Assembly: GCA_949358305.1 (NCBI GenBank)
Contig: OX442323.1
Location: forward strand, 1,796,001-1,860,000
Direction of reading: 5' to 3'
Source of the DNA: Strigamia acuminata
Taxonomy: Eukaryota; Arthropoda; Chilopoda; Geophilomorpha; Linotaeniidae
DNA length: 64,000 nt
The notes beneath the pieces are model-generated. The model saw only the letters and a program-made list of their open reading frames with translations. It did not search any database and was not told the origin of the DNA. The translations under genes and the position numbers were made by a program. Of this stretch, positions 1 through 18,539 are shown one piece after another; positions within the stretch are counted from its first letter, which is position 1; every line of letters starts with the position of its first letter.

Positions 1-296
1 CGATCCATTTATGCTGCCCAAATTGCTGCATGTAGAAAACACACACTGAAAATACATTAAATTGTTCATTAAAAATACAGATTGTCACTTAAAAACCCAT
101 ACTCACTGGGATCTGCCTTGGAAAATACATCCGTGTCCTTTAGGTTGCTAAAAATGATAAGAAAATTGAAGAAAAAGTGACAAAATTTCCAAAATTCAAG
201 CGATTCTTACCGACAAGTAACCGACAACTCGACCATAGATGTTGGTGCAGCTGCCGACATTCCTTGAAAACTGTTCAACTGTGTTCCCGACGCCAT
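1..296 (-). CDS. Copine, 5' part only (copy 1; rest beyond left edge)
   Basis: These are the first exons of a copine, a Ca2+-dependent phospholipid-binding protein with two C2 domains and a vWA-like domain. Reading leftwards, the start codon is at 294-296. Exon 1 encodes a short leader ending MVELSVTCR and stops at a GTAAGA donor near 210. Exon 2 (about 105-150) encodes NLKDTDVFSKADP, the hallmark start of copine C2A. Exon 3 (about 1-47) encodes CVFYMQQFGQHKWI. The next gene, at 693-3471, has the same exon breaks and nearly the same residues, so the two are tandem head-to-tail duplicates. The family call is firm for this fragment, but nothing can be said about the C2B or vWA parts, which lie outside the window. 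Confidence 0.85.
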
Positions 297-692
297 AATT
301 CGCCGAAAAGGTTTCGCGATCGACAGAAAATAACGTTTAGATTCAAGTTAACTGCGACCCTGCGACTAAAGCACAAGATTAGGAAAGAGGCGTGTCGTCG
401 GCCCGACTACAACCCTACAACCGGACGCACAGACATTGAACGACGTCATTAGTTGCCACGTGTGATGTCATTGGGTGAATACTGTACTGTACGGAGGTCT
501 ACAGCAGACACACGAAAATGTATTGTTTATTTTTGAAAAAGAATTATTTACTTTATTTTGTGATTTTCGTAACAATTCAACAAAGCCATAAAATTTTCGA
601 ATACAAAATAACAAAAATTGGTACAAATTTAAGTTGTTGAGAAAAAAAAATAGATTTTTTGACACGATTAAGCATTTACGTCAAATCGAGTG

Positions 693-3471
<2,779 letters not shown>

Positions 3472-3832
3472 CGTTTTCGATCGAAACGGTCAAATTTTGT
3501 CGGTAACTCCTGATACTTTCTGTTTTAAGCGTGCACTCGGTGATTTTGGTTGAGAAATTCCCATGAAGGCGTGACAAGGATTTATCGGAACAATCGGGTC
3601 GAATTCCGATTTCCAATGACGCACGAAAGATTTCACCATGTGTTGTAATGATCATAAGTGATGCTGCGGGTAAATATTAGCGTTTGGTTCCGAGGGTCTA
3701 ATTCTGAATTTGTGTGACGTCACGTTGCTCTGCGTGATGTAATCAGTTGGCCATATTTTGTTCGGTAACTATACAAAGATCGCGGATAAAACGTGTCGAT
3801 TAATTAAAAGTTAAAGATTTTCTGTTTCAGAA
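3472..3832. promoter_or_regulatory. Shared divergent promoter region, copine-2 / FAM114A-like
   Basis: This 361-bp interval separates the start codons of two genes transcribed away from each other. It must hold both 5' UTRs and core promoters. No clear TATA box was seen, as is common for housekeeping genes. The call rests on geometry only. Confidence 0.5.
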
Positions 3833-7652
<3,820 letters not shown>

Positions 7653-7822
7653 TATTTGATTTTTTATTTTTTACAGTTTTTTTTTTTTTTTTTTTTTTAA
7701 AGTGCCTTAAAAAAAATACATATATTCTATTTAATAACTATTAAAATCTATTTTCTTAATAATTAAAAGAAATTTGAAAAAACACAGAGAAATGATAATT
7801 TATACACGAAAAATGATTGTTT

Positions 7823-10460
7823 TTAATTATTGTGAGCCACGCGCTTGCCACGTTTGCTTCCCTGAGGTGGTTTCTGTAACTGAAATGGCTGTTTTTGGCC
7901 CACGACTGTGGAATTCCAACTCGTCGAGCCTAAAACTGACGCTGGATCGTAAAAGCCTAATGTTGAGTGGGAAAAAACAAGAAAACAAAATGAAAACGTG
8001 ACAATATTTTGAATTTATCGATTTATTACGACGTTTTGAAGGCTTTTAATTTACAAATCGTTAATTTTTTTATTCAAAATGGGGCTGGAATAGAAAGAAA
8101 AAATACAAAAAAATCAATTTGTTTTAAAAATTTGAAATTTGATAAGATTTTTTTTTGGATTAATCAAATATTCATAAATTCAGTACAACCAATTTTTTTA
8201 TTTTTACTAAAAATATTAAAAATGCGGACAAAAAAAAAAAAAAAAAACCAAATTCTTACCGCTATTTACCTAGTGGTTTAATTGCTGAACTGCTGTTTGC
8301 CCCAAATCCAAGATTAGAACTGGATAGATTCAGGTTTGAACCGAATGACGATCCAATATCTAACAAAATATATCAACAAATTTAAATACGCTCATCTCAT
8401 TTATCGTGACTAAACACCCAATTTCAACCATTTTGTCTTAGAAAATACTGAAATAATTATTATTAGGCTATCTAAGCTAAATGTAGCTTAAAATGGATAT
8501 TTTAGGCCTTAGAAAATGAACGAAACAACGTTCAAATTGGATTTCTGAAGTAAAAAGCTTTCTCTCGAAACTTACTCAAACTCGAAGGATACAATGAACT
8601 CGAGGAACTGAAACCAAGTGTGGGTGGCGGCCCAGCTAGAAATTTAAAAAAAATATACATTCATTTACTTTCTCGAAAGCAAAACATCAAACAAAAAAAA
8701 ACAAAAAACCAACCAGTCGGTTGTTGCATCCGATTCACAGCCGACGCCATGGCGGCCGCTGTGGCATTGGACATGCCGGAAAATGGCGTCGGGCCGACGT
8801 TGAATTTAGTCCTGGGGTTTTCCAAGCCGTCTGCGAGCATCGGCGATTCCTTATCGCCGAACAAATTGCTCGCGTCGCCGTAAAAAACCTTGCGGTAGTT
8901 CAAATATTGTTCTTTTTGAGTCTATAAAACGGGAAAATATGAAATAAATATTTTTTTTATTATAGAAACGTACTTTGACAGCTTCGTGTATGATTTGTAA
9001 TTGCGCCGCTAGAGCGACGAAAGTTTCGTGTATTCGTTTCATCGCCAAAGACAACTCTGGAAGAATTAAAAATAAAATTAATAAGGAATTAAAAGAGAGA
9101 CTTTTTGTCGTTGTTCGCACCTTGGGGCGTGAGTGCTGTGCATTGCGACAAGCCCATTAAATGCCTTTCCATTTGGTCGATCTTTTGCCGGTACAACTGC
9201 ATGCGGTTTTCGAAAACCGCCACCAGGTTCTGGAAATATTCGGTCGGTGCCGTGTTCTCGTACTGCAGTCCGGGCGGCGTTTCTCTGGTTCGCTGAGCGA
9301 TTTCCGCGTTCTTTAGCTCCTGCGCGGTCTCCTGCTTCAATTTCTCCACGATGGCCACATTACGTTGAATTCCGTTGCTAACGACCGACAACAGGTGCTT
9401 CAACGACTCGGTCTCCTTTTGCACGGTGTGAAGCGGTTTCGATGAAATTCGGGAAATCTCTTCGCGGATATTCTTTTGATCCTTCACATATTTCCTTTAA
9501 AAAAATTTATAAATTGAATTAAAACCGTTTTTGTTTTTTATTCGAATTTTTTAATTACTTGACAACTTCAACCGTTGTGAGGATTTCGTTAGGAACTGCC
9601 ACCTCTTTGACGGCTTTATCCGGTTTGACTACAGTCGTGCTGCTCCCTAGAATAATCGAATTACGTGAAAAAATGATGAATAATTAATTTAAATTAAATT
9701 TATTAAAATTTTAAATCACCCGTGTCCGGGACCGATGTTTGGCTCATGCTAATTCCGCCGAGGCCGACGTTTGCGGGCGCTGTAGTGGTGGGAAGATTGG
9801 TTCCGAGACCCGTGAACGACGGAAGCGCCGTGTTGGACGTGAATGTGCTCGGCGTCGACATGAAGCCGAAATTTAAACCACCCGTCGTGGTGGTTGCCGG
9901 TGGATTGGTGGCGGCCCAGCCTGCAAAATAAACGTTTAGTCGGTTTTGTCAACGTTTAAATCGAGTTTTTCGCATACCGAAAGCCGTCGATGGCGCTAAA
10001 CTGGTCGACGTTGTGTTCAAACCCATCGGAAACGACGGTTTGGACGTCGTTGTCGAGCCGAAACCGGAAAACAGACTGGGTTGGGTCGTGGTCGACGGAA
10101 AGGAGGTCGTGCTAAACAGGGTGCCCGCACTGCCCAGTGTTAATCCGCCGGCCGTACTCGCTGCGTTTGCTGTAAATTATTCACAAATTTGTTCGTTACA
10201 GTTATTCTGTGCAATTAATCGTTGACTTACTTGTGCCAAAGCCGAGCGCTGTTGGGGCCGGTTGAGCTCCGAATGCGCCGCTTAATCCTCCCGTGTTTCT
10301 GTTAATTTAACGGAGGAAAAATTAATTCGTTTTTGAATTTTCAACGAGAGGAAAACGTGTCGATAACTCACGCGGGCATTGTGGATCCGAAATTGAAAGG
10401 CGCGCCAGGGGTTGATCCGAATGACGACGGATTCGAAGGGAAATTAAAACTCGAAGTCAT
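7823..10460 (-). CDS. Nucleoporin Nup58/p45-like, multi-exon
   Basis: This encodes an FG nucleoporin of the Nup62-Nup58-Nup54 central channel complex. The start codon is at 10458-10460 (MTSSFNFPSNPSSFGS). The first exons, down to about 9720, encode an FG/GFG-type low-complexity region rich in Ser, Thr, Gly and Phe. A structured part follows: KYVKDQKNIREEISRIS and the coiled-coil exon at about 9113-9495 (YFQNLVAVFENRMQLYRQKI), then AMKRIHETFVALAAQLQIIH and LNYRKVFYGDASNLF near 8880-9060. GPTPFSGMSNATAAAMA (about 8730-8800) is a clear family signature. A second FG tail follows, and the last exon (7823 to about 7940) ends in a basic patch, GSKRGKR. This last exon was added because an in-frame acceptor and stop fit; the alternative stop near 8268 would remove only that tail. 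Confidence 0.9.
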
Positions 10461-10932
10461 TGCAAAAATTGGGTGTTTACAAGTTAAAGAGTAGGAATCG
10501 AAATTATTGATAGAAAATCGCTCAACAAAAAGTTCATCTCAAGCCGCCATTACGAGTGATATTTTCAATCGTAGTCGTAAGTCTTAACGTCGCATCGATA
10601 CGATTCTTTGTCGATTTATGAGTATTTTTTATACACAAAATTTGATATGAATTTAAAAGAATTTTAGTAATTTATGTAATTAATTTTATAAATATTTGGA
10701 TAACGATTTTTATTAATCGAATCGATACGCTGTATCGATACGAAATCGTTTTGTGCTGAGTTTTGACGTCATATATGTGTATGACATAATGTAAGTAAAC
10801 ATGGCCGCGTTTTACTGCCCTGGTGGTGACGACAAATCGTTGTCACAGACAGCCTGGATATAACAGCTGTGACAAAACTTTATATTCAATTAACTCCTGT
10901 TCCAGACACAAAGGAAAAACATTCAAACCGAA
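10461..10932. promoter_or_regulatory. Divergent promoter, Nup58-like / MTMR-like, with DRE-like motif
   Basis: This 472-bp gap lies between two start codons pointing away from each other. It contains an exact TATCGATA palindrome (10733-10740), the consensus DNA replication-related element bound by DREF in insects. Two nearby partial copies read ATCGATACG (about 10594-10602 and 10721-10729). The motif is seen in the sequence; its use here is inferred. Confidence 0.55.
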
Positions 10933-13900
10933 ATGGAATTAATTAAAACACCAAAGGTAAGGACGCTACTTTATTTTCTCGGGTGTATCTTCGCTAACTG
11001 ATCGCATCGCGCTGATTGAAACGAGATTAAAAAATATTTGACCCCATGAACAAAATTTAAAAAACAATAAAACAAATTGAAAACGAAAATTTTATAAATC
11101 AAAACACAATCAATGTTCTCTTCGTGCATTAGAAAGGTGCAAATTGAAAAGGTGTGGTCCTCCCTGAACACCACAGTGAGACACACCGAAGATGTATTGA
11201 TTGGTGAAGTAATTACAAGTCGGGAAATCCAAGGCCGCGATTGGTTGTTCATTCACTCGTCCTAGTGGTGGTAGTTTGTACTCCGCACGGATTACTACTC
11301 TCCTGTATTTGCTCTATATTGTACCGTAGTGATTTTTTAAATTCAAATTTTGATTGGTGGAGGGAAAATTGAGGAATTTAAACGAGTTTAAATGTATATG
11401 TATGGCGTGCTTCGGTCTTGGTTTTTCGATGAACATCTTCCCCAGTGCGTTGCATTCCAAAATAGTTACGAATCGGCATTAAAAGAGGTATTTTTTATTT
11501 TTATTTTATATTTTATATTATTTTATTTTTTATTTTATTTGGTCGCTTTGTTCGATGTGACAGTAAGTAGCGATAAATTTTGAATCGGAGCCAAAAAAAT
11601 CGGTGAACCGGAAATTGACAAGTGATAAGATAAATTATTATGAGGTGTTGAGTGGGTTTTCGGATGAATTCCTTTGCGGGTGTATATCGCCGTAAATCGG
11701 TTTTAAATGTGCCCGATCCGAGCGTTAATTTACAACTACCGGTTGGGGTAAAACATTAAATGGATTTTATTTTAAAAAGTTTTTTTTTTAATTTTTTTTC
11801 TGGAAAATTTAGATCGAAAATGTGCGCATGTTGGATCGTTTCAATACGAAGCAGCCGTCAATGGGAACATTATACTTGACAACGACGCACCTGATCTTTG
11901 TCAATCCAGATGCGAAGAAGGAAACATGGGTTTGTTTTTTTGTTTGACGTTTTTTTTATTTTATTTTTGTTAAATTTTAAATTTTAAATTTAATTTTATT
12001 GGTGTTAGATACTGCACATGCACGTGGCATCGGTGGAGAAATTGTCGTTGACGACTGCCGGATCGCCGTTGATCATCAAATGCAAGACGTTTCTATGCGT
12101 CACGTTCATTATTCCAAAAGAGAGAGACTGCCACGAAATTTTTACTACGCTACTTCAGTTGTCACAACCCGGTAGAAGCAATTTTAGACGTTAAATTAGT
12201 TTGTTTTTGTCGGCAATTATTGTTTATCCTAGTTTGGTAATTGGTGGAGTGAGATTTTGCTGTTTTTATGTAATCGTAACATCAAAACAATCAAAATTGC
12301 GATATTAACTTGTTTGACAGCGTCTGGAACCGTAATTTTTATTTTTTTTTACAATTTTATTTTTTATAGTAAACATTGAGGATTTGTATTGCTTTAATTA
12401 CACGTCGTGCAATGAAGAAATGTCACGAAAAGTCGGTTGGAATTTCTTCGATTTACAAGCCGAATTTCAACGAATGGATGCGCCCAATAAATATTGGAGT
12501 TTAACTACTATAAATAAGGATTATGAGGTATTATTTAGAATAAAAATAAATAATTTTTATTTTTTTTTTCAAATTTTTTTTCTTTTCATTAATTTGTTTT
12601 TAGGTTTGCGATACCTATCCACGGTATTTATACGTTCCCAGCACCGTCACATCACCAATTTTACTCGGAAGTTCGAGATTTAGGAGTAAAGGCAGATTTC
12701 CCGTTCTTTCTTACCTTTATAAAAATAAAGTATTTGTATTTTATTTCACTAATTTTTTTTTTGGTGTTAATTTTTGTAAGTTTCTTTGTAGGCTGCAATC
12801 TGTAGGTGCAGTCAACCATTATCCGGTTTCAGCGCACGATGCGTCGAAGATGAGGACATGTTAAACTGCATTCTCGGGACGAATTCTTCGTCCGAGTTTA
12901 TGTATGTCGTCGACACACGGCCCCGAGTGAGTCGAATGTTGCAATTGATACATTTTTTTTATTTCTTTTAATCATCTACTTATCGTTTTAGATTAATGCG
13001 ATGGCTAATCGAGCCGCTGGCAAGGGGTACGAGAATATAAACTTTTATGAAAACATCAAATTTCATTTTCTGGGCATTGAAAACATTCATACAATGCGGA
13101 GTAGCCTGAATAAACTAATCGAAGGTAATGAATTGATTAAACAGCAGAAAATGACAAAAATAAATAAACGTAAACTTTGATAAAACGAAAATATAAACGA
13201 AAACGTGATGAATAAGTGAAAAATACGTAATAACGGAAAACTATTTTGTTATTACGGGTAAATTAAAGAGAAAAATGCGTTCGAAATCGTCCAAACATAG
13301 ACGCAAATGAATTTTTAAGCAGAAACAAAGGTTGATGCATAAAAAATTAATTTTTTTTGTTTAAATTTCAGCTTGTGAAATCAAAATCCCGTCGATGAAC
13401 GCTTTTTTGAACAGCCTCGAAAGCAGCGGATGGTTGAAACACATCAAAGCCATTCTCGACACCTCAGTTTTCATAGCGCAAGTAATTTGTTTCGTTCTTT
13501 AATTGTATGTTTCCATTCGATTAAATGGAGTCGTTTGTTTTCGTCAGGCAATCCGCGACGGAATCAGCGTGTTAGTTCATTGTTCGGACGGCTGGGATCG
13601 AACTGCGCAGACGTGTTCGCTCGCTTGCATCTTGCTGGACCCTTACTACAGAACCGTGCAGGGATTCCAGGCTCTGATCGAGAAAGAGTGGTTGGCGTTC
13701 GGTCACAAGTTCACGGATCGCTGCGGGTTCTTGCAGGGTGACCCGAAAGAGGTGTCGCCGGTTTTCACGCAGTTCATCGACAGCGTTTGGCAACTGTTGC
13801 AGCAATACCCGGCCGCGTTTCAATTTAACGAACGGTTTTTGCTGACGTTACACGATCACGTGTTTTCTTGCCAGTTCGGGACGTTCATCGGAAATTGCGA

Positions 13901-15628
13901 AAAGGATCGCGTAGATTTGAGGTTGGCAATTTTTGTAATTTTTTCTTTTTTTAATTACGTACTCATGAATTGATTTCTAATTTTTTTTCTTTTTCTCACA
14001 TTTTAGGCTCGATGAGCGCACCTATTCGTTGTGGGGCTACATGGCTCATCATATGCGGGAGTACATTAATCCTCATTATTCAGATGACGTCCAGACTTTT
14101 GAACTTTTCAAACCAAACCTCGCGCCTCAATGTTTGATGTAATGACTTTGTTAATTTAAACGATGGTGTTTTTTTTTGTAATTATCGATTAGTTAAAGAC
14201 AATTTGGTTAATTGGTCAATTACTTAATATAAATTTGATTAATTAGTCGATTATTTAATAGAAATTTCATTCATTAGTCGATTATTTAATAGAAATTTCA
14301 TTCATTAGTCGATTATTAAATAGAAATTCCGTTAGTTAGTCGATTTTCAATATAAAGTTTGAATCTTACCATCAATTAAATATAAAATTTGAACGTTACA
14401 ATTGATTAATGTGACTATAACTAATCAATTTTTACATTTTAAAATGTGGATTTAAATAAGCAAATCTGATTATTTCGATTAAATTGATATTTGAATTGAT
14501 ACATTTTAAGTTTAATTGATGAATTAATGTGAGCATTATTGCTGTTCAGATTCTGGCGCGGCATGTACAATCGATTTGAAAGTGGGGTGCACCCCCGAGA
14601 GCCCATCATGGACATTTTAAGTGCCACAAAAGACCACTCGTCTTCATTAGAAGATCACGTTGCTTTGCTTCAGAAGGTTGAAAATGGACAGATAAATGTT
14701 TAATAATTGTTTAATAACCATTGTTTATTTGTTTAGCGGATATCATTGTTGAAGGAATTGCTGGGTCACGCGGAGACGCCGAGCAAAGATGTGGATTCGG
14801 TGTTGAACGAAAGCGAAGTGGCGGACAACGAGAGCAACGACAACAATATGCTGATTAAAACGATCGCGGCGGACAATCGGTATTCTTGCGCCAGCAATAC
14901 GAGTGACACGGAATCGGGTTTCGTCGACGGCAATGAATTAGTTTCTCCCTCGAAGAACACGAACGCCATCACTGCGGACCAACTTGCGGAGGAACTTAGT
15001 TGCGTCGCCATCGACTGGAAAACCATTCGCCATGTCAGGGAATGCGTTTGTTCGACACCGTTCGACCATTTTAGCAGAAAGGTTGGTTGGTTGCGCGGCC
15101 AAGATCGGATATCTCAATAATTTAATCGTTTCAAATTGGAAAATTTAATAATTTGTTGTAATCGCGATTAATTTCAGGATTAAACGCGATTACGGCAAAT
15201 TATTGAATTTTCCGATTTAATCGATTCAAATATCCATTTCAATCAAGTTCAATCGAAATTTGTGCAATTAAATCGCACAGAATCAAAATTAAATGAGTTC
15301 AATCAATTTAGTAAATTAAAAGTTCAAAAGTATTCAATGAAAATCAGCAAATTTCTATATTTTAATCGATTATTTATTGTGATTATTACTATATACATTA
15401 TCCGACGTTTTCGATGCCAAAAATATTAATTTATTAATTAATTTTAATTTTAACTTTAATTTATTTTTGTTTTAACAGTATAATTGTTGGAAATGCGGCA
15501 GCGTTTTTTGCTCACGCTGCATCGATAAACACACTTCATTGCCCGGTCATCTAAGTCGCCGTTCAGTTCCTGTTTGCCGCCCATGTTACAAAGACGTCAG
15601 TCGCTCTTTGTCGGTCGACTCTCCATAG
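10933..15628 (+). CDS. Myotubularin-related phosphoinositide 3-phosphatase (MTMR6/7/8 type) with FYVE finger
   Basis: This enzyme should remove the 3-phosphate from PI3P and PI(3,5)P2 on endosomes. Exon 1 (10933-10956) encodes MELIKTPK and exon 2 begins at 11813 (IENVRMLDRFNTKQ). The PH-GRAM domain runs through HMHVASVEKLSLTTAGSPL. The catalytic part includes FRSKGRFPVLSYL, INAMANRAAGKGYEN and GIENIHTMRSSL. The active-site loop HCSDGWDRT (about 13578-13604) has an intact CX5R, so the protein is predicted to be active. GDPKEVSPVFTQF and YSLWGYMAHH follow, then a Ser/Asp-rich linker. The last exon (from about 15479) encodes a FYVE-like zinc finger with Cys pairs WKCGSVFCSRC and PVCRPC. Its basic RKHHCR-type motif is changed to RKYNCW, so PI3P binding may be weak. 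A likely polyadenylation signal AATAAA is at 15893-15898. Confidence 0.93.
14205..14350. repeat. 31-bp tandem repeat in an MTMR-like intron
   Basis: Four to five copies of a 31-bp AT-rich unit containing ATTAGTCGATTATTTAATAG follow one another; the clear copies start at 14242, 14273 and 14304. The outer copies are diverged. It lies between coding exons and has no evident coding role. Confidence 0.8.
15118..15234. repeat. Imperfect fold-back repeat in the intron before the FYVE exon
   Basis: Two arms of about 45 bases (15118-15166 and 15187-15234) are imperfect reverse complements, meeting at TAATCGCG / CGCGATTA around a loop of about 20 bases. This looks like a small fold-back element. No target duplication was confirmed. 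Confidence 0.6.
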
Positions 15629-16067
15629 ATTTCTCTTCTAGTTTAATTAGGGATTAAATTCCTAACTAATAAGGTCAAACATTATGCACATTCCTCACAT
15701 AACAATTAGCTGAATTAATATTTCATGTTTGTATTTAAAATATAATTGAAATGTGATACAATACAAATACAATACAATACAATACCAATACAAATAATTG
15801 CGCTTTCATTTTGCAGCGAATCCTTTTCTTTTTTTAAAAAAATTTTAAATCATTAAAAGCTGCGAATGTAATTTTCACGATTCAACCAACGGAATAAAAG
15901 ACCAAATATAATAATAATGAATTATGCAAATAAGTATTTAATCAACAAAAATTGTCATATTTTGGAATTTGTAAATATTGTTTCGTGTGATTATTTTTTC
16001 TAGTCTTAATTGTTGTTTGAATTAATTTGATTAAAAATAAAACGATTTTTTTTTCTTAATGTAGTAT

Positions 16068-16256
16068 TTATAACAGTTTTAACGAGCTTAGCGAAAATAT
16101 GTAAGTGCCAATAAACGCAATGAAATGAATTACCCATTTTTTCATCACGCCATCTGTTGAATACACGTGCAACCAGTATTCCTTTGTTTGAATGCGGGAA
16201 GCCACTATCTGGCTTTGGTACTTTACTCTGGCCTGACCATCTTGGGCCATTGACAA
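16068..16256 (-). CDS. Possible small membrane protein (uncertain)
   Basis: This short reading frame encodes 62 residues whose C-terminal third is hydrophobic (KKWVIHFIAFIGTYIFSLSS), as in a tail-anchored or single-pass protein. An alternative model starts at an ATG near 16323 (MWSQSPRNGS), splices at a GTAAGT donor over a 61-base intron and joins this frame before the stop. It lies on the strand opposite its neighbours, between the MTMR-like gene and the gene at 16818. I do not recognise the family, and the call rests only on frame, hydrophobicity and plausible splice sites. Confidence 0.25.
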   Translation of the reverse strand: MSMAQDGQARVKYQSQIVASRIQTKEYWLHVYSTDGVMKKWVIHFIAFIGTYIFSLSSLKLL

Positions 16257-16817
16257 TTAAGTGGTGCGTAATTAATGTTTTAATTACACTTACTGATCCA
16301 TTTCGAGGTGATTGGCTCCACATTTTTAGGAAAGGACAACGGATAATCAAAATTTGGGACAAAAAGTAGATAAAAACGGGTTTGTATTCATTAATTTAAA
16401 CATAACGTGTTAACGGAATCGCTACAACGCCAACGAGCATTGTGAGGACGGTACTGTCGCGCAGTTAACTTTTTTAACGACGCAATTGAAATTTGAAATT
16501 TGAAATTTCTAAAAATAGATAATGTAACGAATCAGAATATTGAACTGATGTTATTTATGGGTAAGCTGTGAGTTTTCTAGCAGGAAATTTAGGGATTTAT
16601 CGAACCAAATGGCGATTGTGGTGGTCTTGTGGAAAGTGGTGGCTATGGTAAACCGTGAGCTATAGTGACAACTTAAAAATTCAGCGTCAAATTTGATTGC
16701 TATAAAAACCAGAATTGTATTAAAATAATTAATACGTTCTAGATTTATGCTTACGAATGAAATTGTAATTGTTTTTCTCGTTTTTCTTTTAAAAGCAGGA
16801 AACCAACCAAATATAAA

Positions 16818-18221
16818 ATGGACGAGCCGAAGCCACAAACCGAAACGAGCAAACTGGAATTCGTGTTCAAATGGCCCGCGCTCGAACAACGAGCCGCCAT
16901 CCACACAGTGATCGGTCTATGGCACCAGAAAGACGTGCGAGAACTGCTTGAGAAATCCTGCATCCCGTTCAACCGTTTCAGGGAGGAAAAATGGCAGGAA
17001 ATCGTTGAAAAAGTGAAAAGAAACGCGCGCATGCTCGCACTGCCGCAGTTCCTCGAAATCACGCTGCTGAGCAAAATCTACCCGATCGGGCTCCAGATCC
17101 TCGACTGGATCGAATACCACCAAATCCTGTGCTCCACGGACACACTGCTGTCCGACAAATTCCTGTGGACGCCCCAAGGGACCGTGGACAAAAAGAAAAC
17201 GGCCCAAGTTCTAATCAAACAACAAACGCTCGACATCATCGGTCGATACAAACTCGCCTGCATCTATTGCTTGGAAGACGACATTCCCGTGTTGTGGGAG
17301 CAAATACCGAAAGAAAAGCGGAGTTTTTACGTGAACGCGGACCAACGGAACCCGGACAAACAGTCGCTGGTCGCCTATTGGTCGTACAAAGTGCAAGGGA
17401 AACTCAATCTATTCCAAAGTGTAATTAACCAGATCCAGCAGGACCTGACGCCGCACGAGTTTATTTTCCAGTGCGCGTGTCTGGGCCGGTACGAGACGGC
17501 GGCCAAGTATTTCCTCGCGCAGCTGAACGCGGACGAAAAAGCGAACATTCTCAGCAGCTGCGCCATCGCCACGGCGTTCGACGAGAATCGCAAGACGGAC
17601 ATTCTGTGTTTCCTGCTCTCGGCGATGGGCAAAGGGCAGCAGCAGGAGGTGTTCGAGACGTGTTGCGCCCGCGTTCTGCGCCACTTACTCGTGTGGCCGT
17701 GGCAGGAGTTCTTTCTGCGCACGGCGGAGTACGCGGAGCCGCACATCTCGCCGGACGGGTTTGCCGTCACGCTGTCGGTGATCGGCGACAAGATGCGCGG
17801 CACGGCGCCCAAGGACTACAACTATCGGAAGCTGTTCGCGCAGTTCTGGGATCGCAGTCCGGCGGGGCACAGGAATTGCGCGATCCAGCACGGAATTAAT
17901 TTGATCTTCGACCTGTTCAAGTCGGGAGACGAGGAGAACGTGAGGCTGATTTTTAAGGACGCGAGCGCGGAGGACAAGAAGAGGATTTACAAAGTGGAAG
18001 GGAAGGAGATTTGTGCCATGCTCATGTGTAGCAATCGCTGGGATTTGTTGAAGTTTTTCCTCGAGGAGTGTCTGTGGAGCGAGGAAGGAATGTTCGAACT
18101 CAAGAACGGCTTTAATCATTTCTCCACGGACGAGGAGCTGGAGATGCGCAATCGGTTTTTCCAGTTGTTGGACACTTTTATCGATAGGATCGGTAGTGTT
18201 GACCAGTCACAAGGAATGTGA
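16818..18221 (+). CDS. Uncharacterised 467-aa helical protein, single exon
   Basis: I do not recognise this family. It is a single uninterrupted frame of 467 codons, unlike the heavily split neighbours. It is distinctly GC-richer than the flanks, with a strong preference for C or G at third positions. The protein looks all-helical and soluble, with no signal peptide or membrane segment. Segments such as EFIFQCACLGRYETAAKYFLA and ICAMLMCSNRWDLLKFFLEE resemble degenerate ankyrin- or TPR-like helical hairpins. The start at 16818 is chosen because a pyrimidine tract and AG (about 16797) lie just upstream, suggesting a spliced 5' UTR exon. A possible AATAAA signal is at 18525-18530. It could be a retrogene or a member of an intronless lineage-specific family. 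Protein-coding status is likely, function unknown. Confidence 0.7.
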   Translation: MDEPKPQTETSKLEFVFKWPALEQRAAIHTVIGLWHQKDVRELLEKSCIPFNRFREEKWQEIVEKVKRNARMLALPQFLEITLLSKIYPIGLQILDWIEYHQILCSTDTLLSDKFLWTPQGTVDKKKTAQVLIKQQTLDIIGRYKLACIYCLEDDIPVLWEQIPKEKRSFYVNADQRNPDKQSLVAYWSYKVQGKLNLFQSVINQIQQDLTPHEFIFQCACLGRYETAAKYFLAQLNADEKANILSSCAIATAFDENRKTDILCFLLSAMGKGQQQEVFETCCARVLRHLLVWPWQEFFLRTAEYAEPHISPDGFAVTLSVIGDKMRGTAPKDYNYRKLFAQFWDRSPAGHRNCAIQHGINLIFDLFKSGDEENVRLIFKDASAEDKKRIYKVEGKEICAMLMCSNRWDLLKFFLEECLWSEEGMFELKNGFNHFSTDEELEMRNRFFQLLDTFIDRIGSVDQSQGM

Positions 18222-18539
18222 CAGCTGACAGGTACATGTTTATTGTATGAATAGAAGTATCGGTCTGACTAGGTTGCTTTATTTCTTCATAATTAAAATT
18301 GTGACCGCTTTTTTTTATTCATTTGAAGCCTGACTTGAAGTTTTTTGCATTTTTTTTCACTCATGAGGCCGTTTTGAGGAATTTCATTTTGTGTTGTTTT
18401 TATGTTTGTGATATAATGGGTAAAATTGTATAATTATTTTTGCAATGACTGGTCGCAATATAAAATATACATTTTTGAATTGGAAGAAACACTTTTCAGT
18501 GTTTATTTTGGTATTAAGTCGTAGAATAAAGATTACAGA

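Noticed and set aside
16917-18119. Antisense ORFs over the gene at 16818
   Set aside because: They are typical by-products of high GC at third positions; the sense frame is longer, complete and has a better start context.
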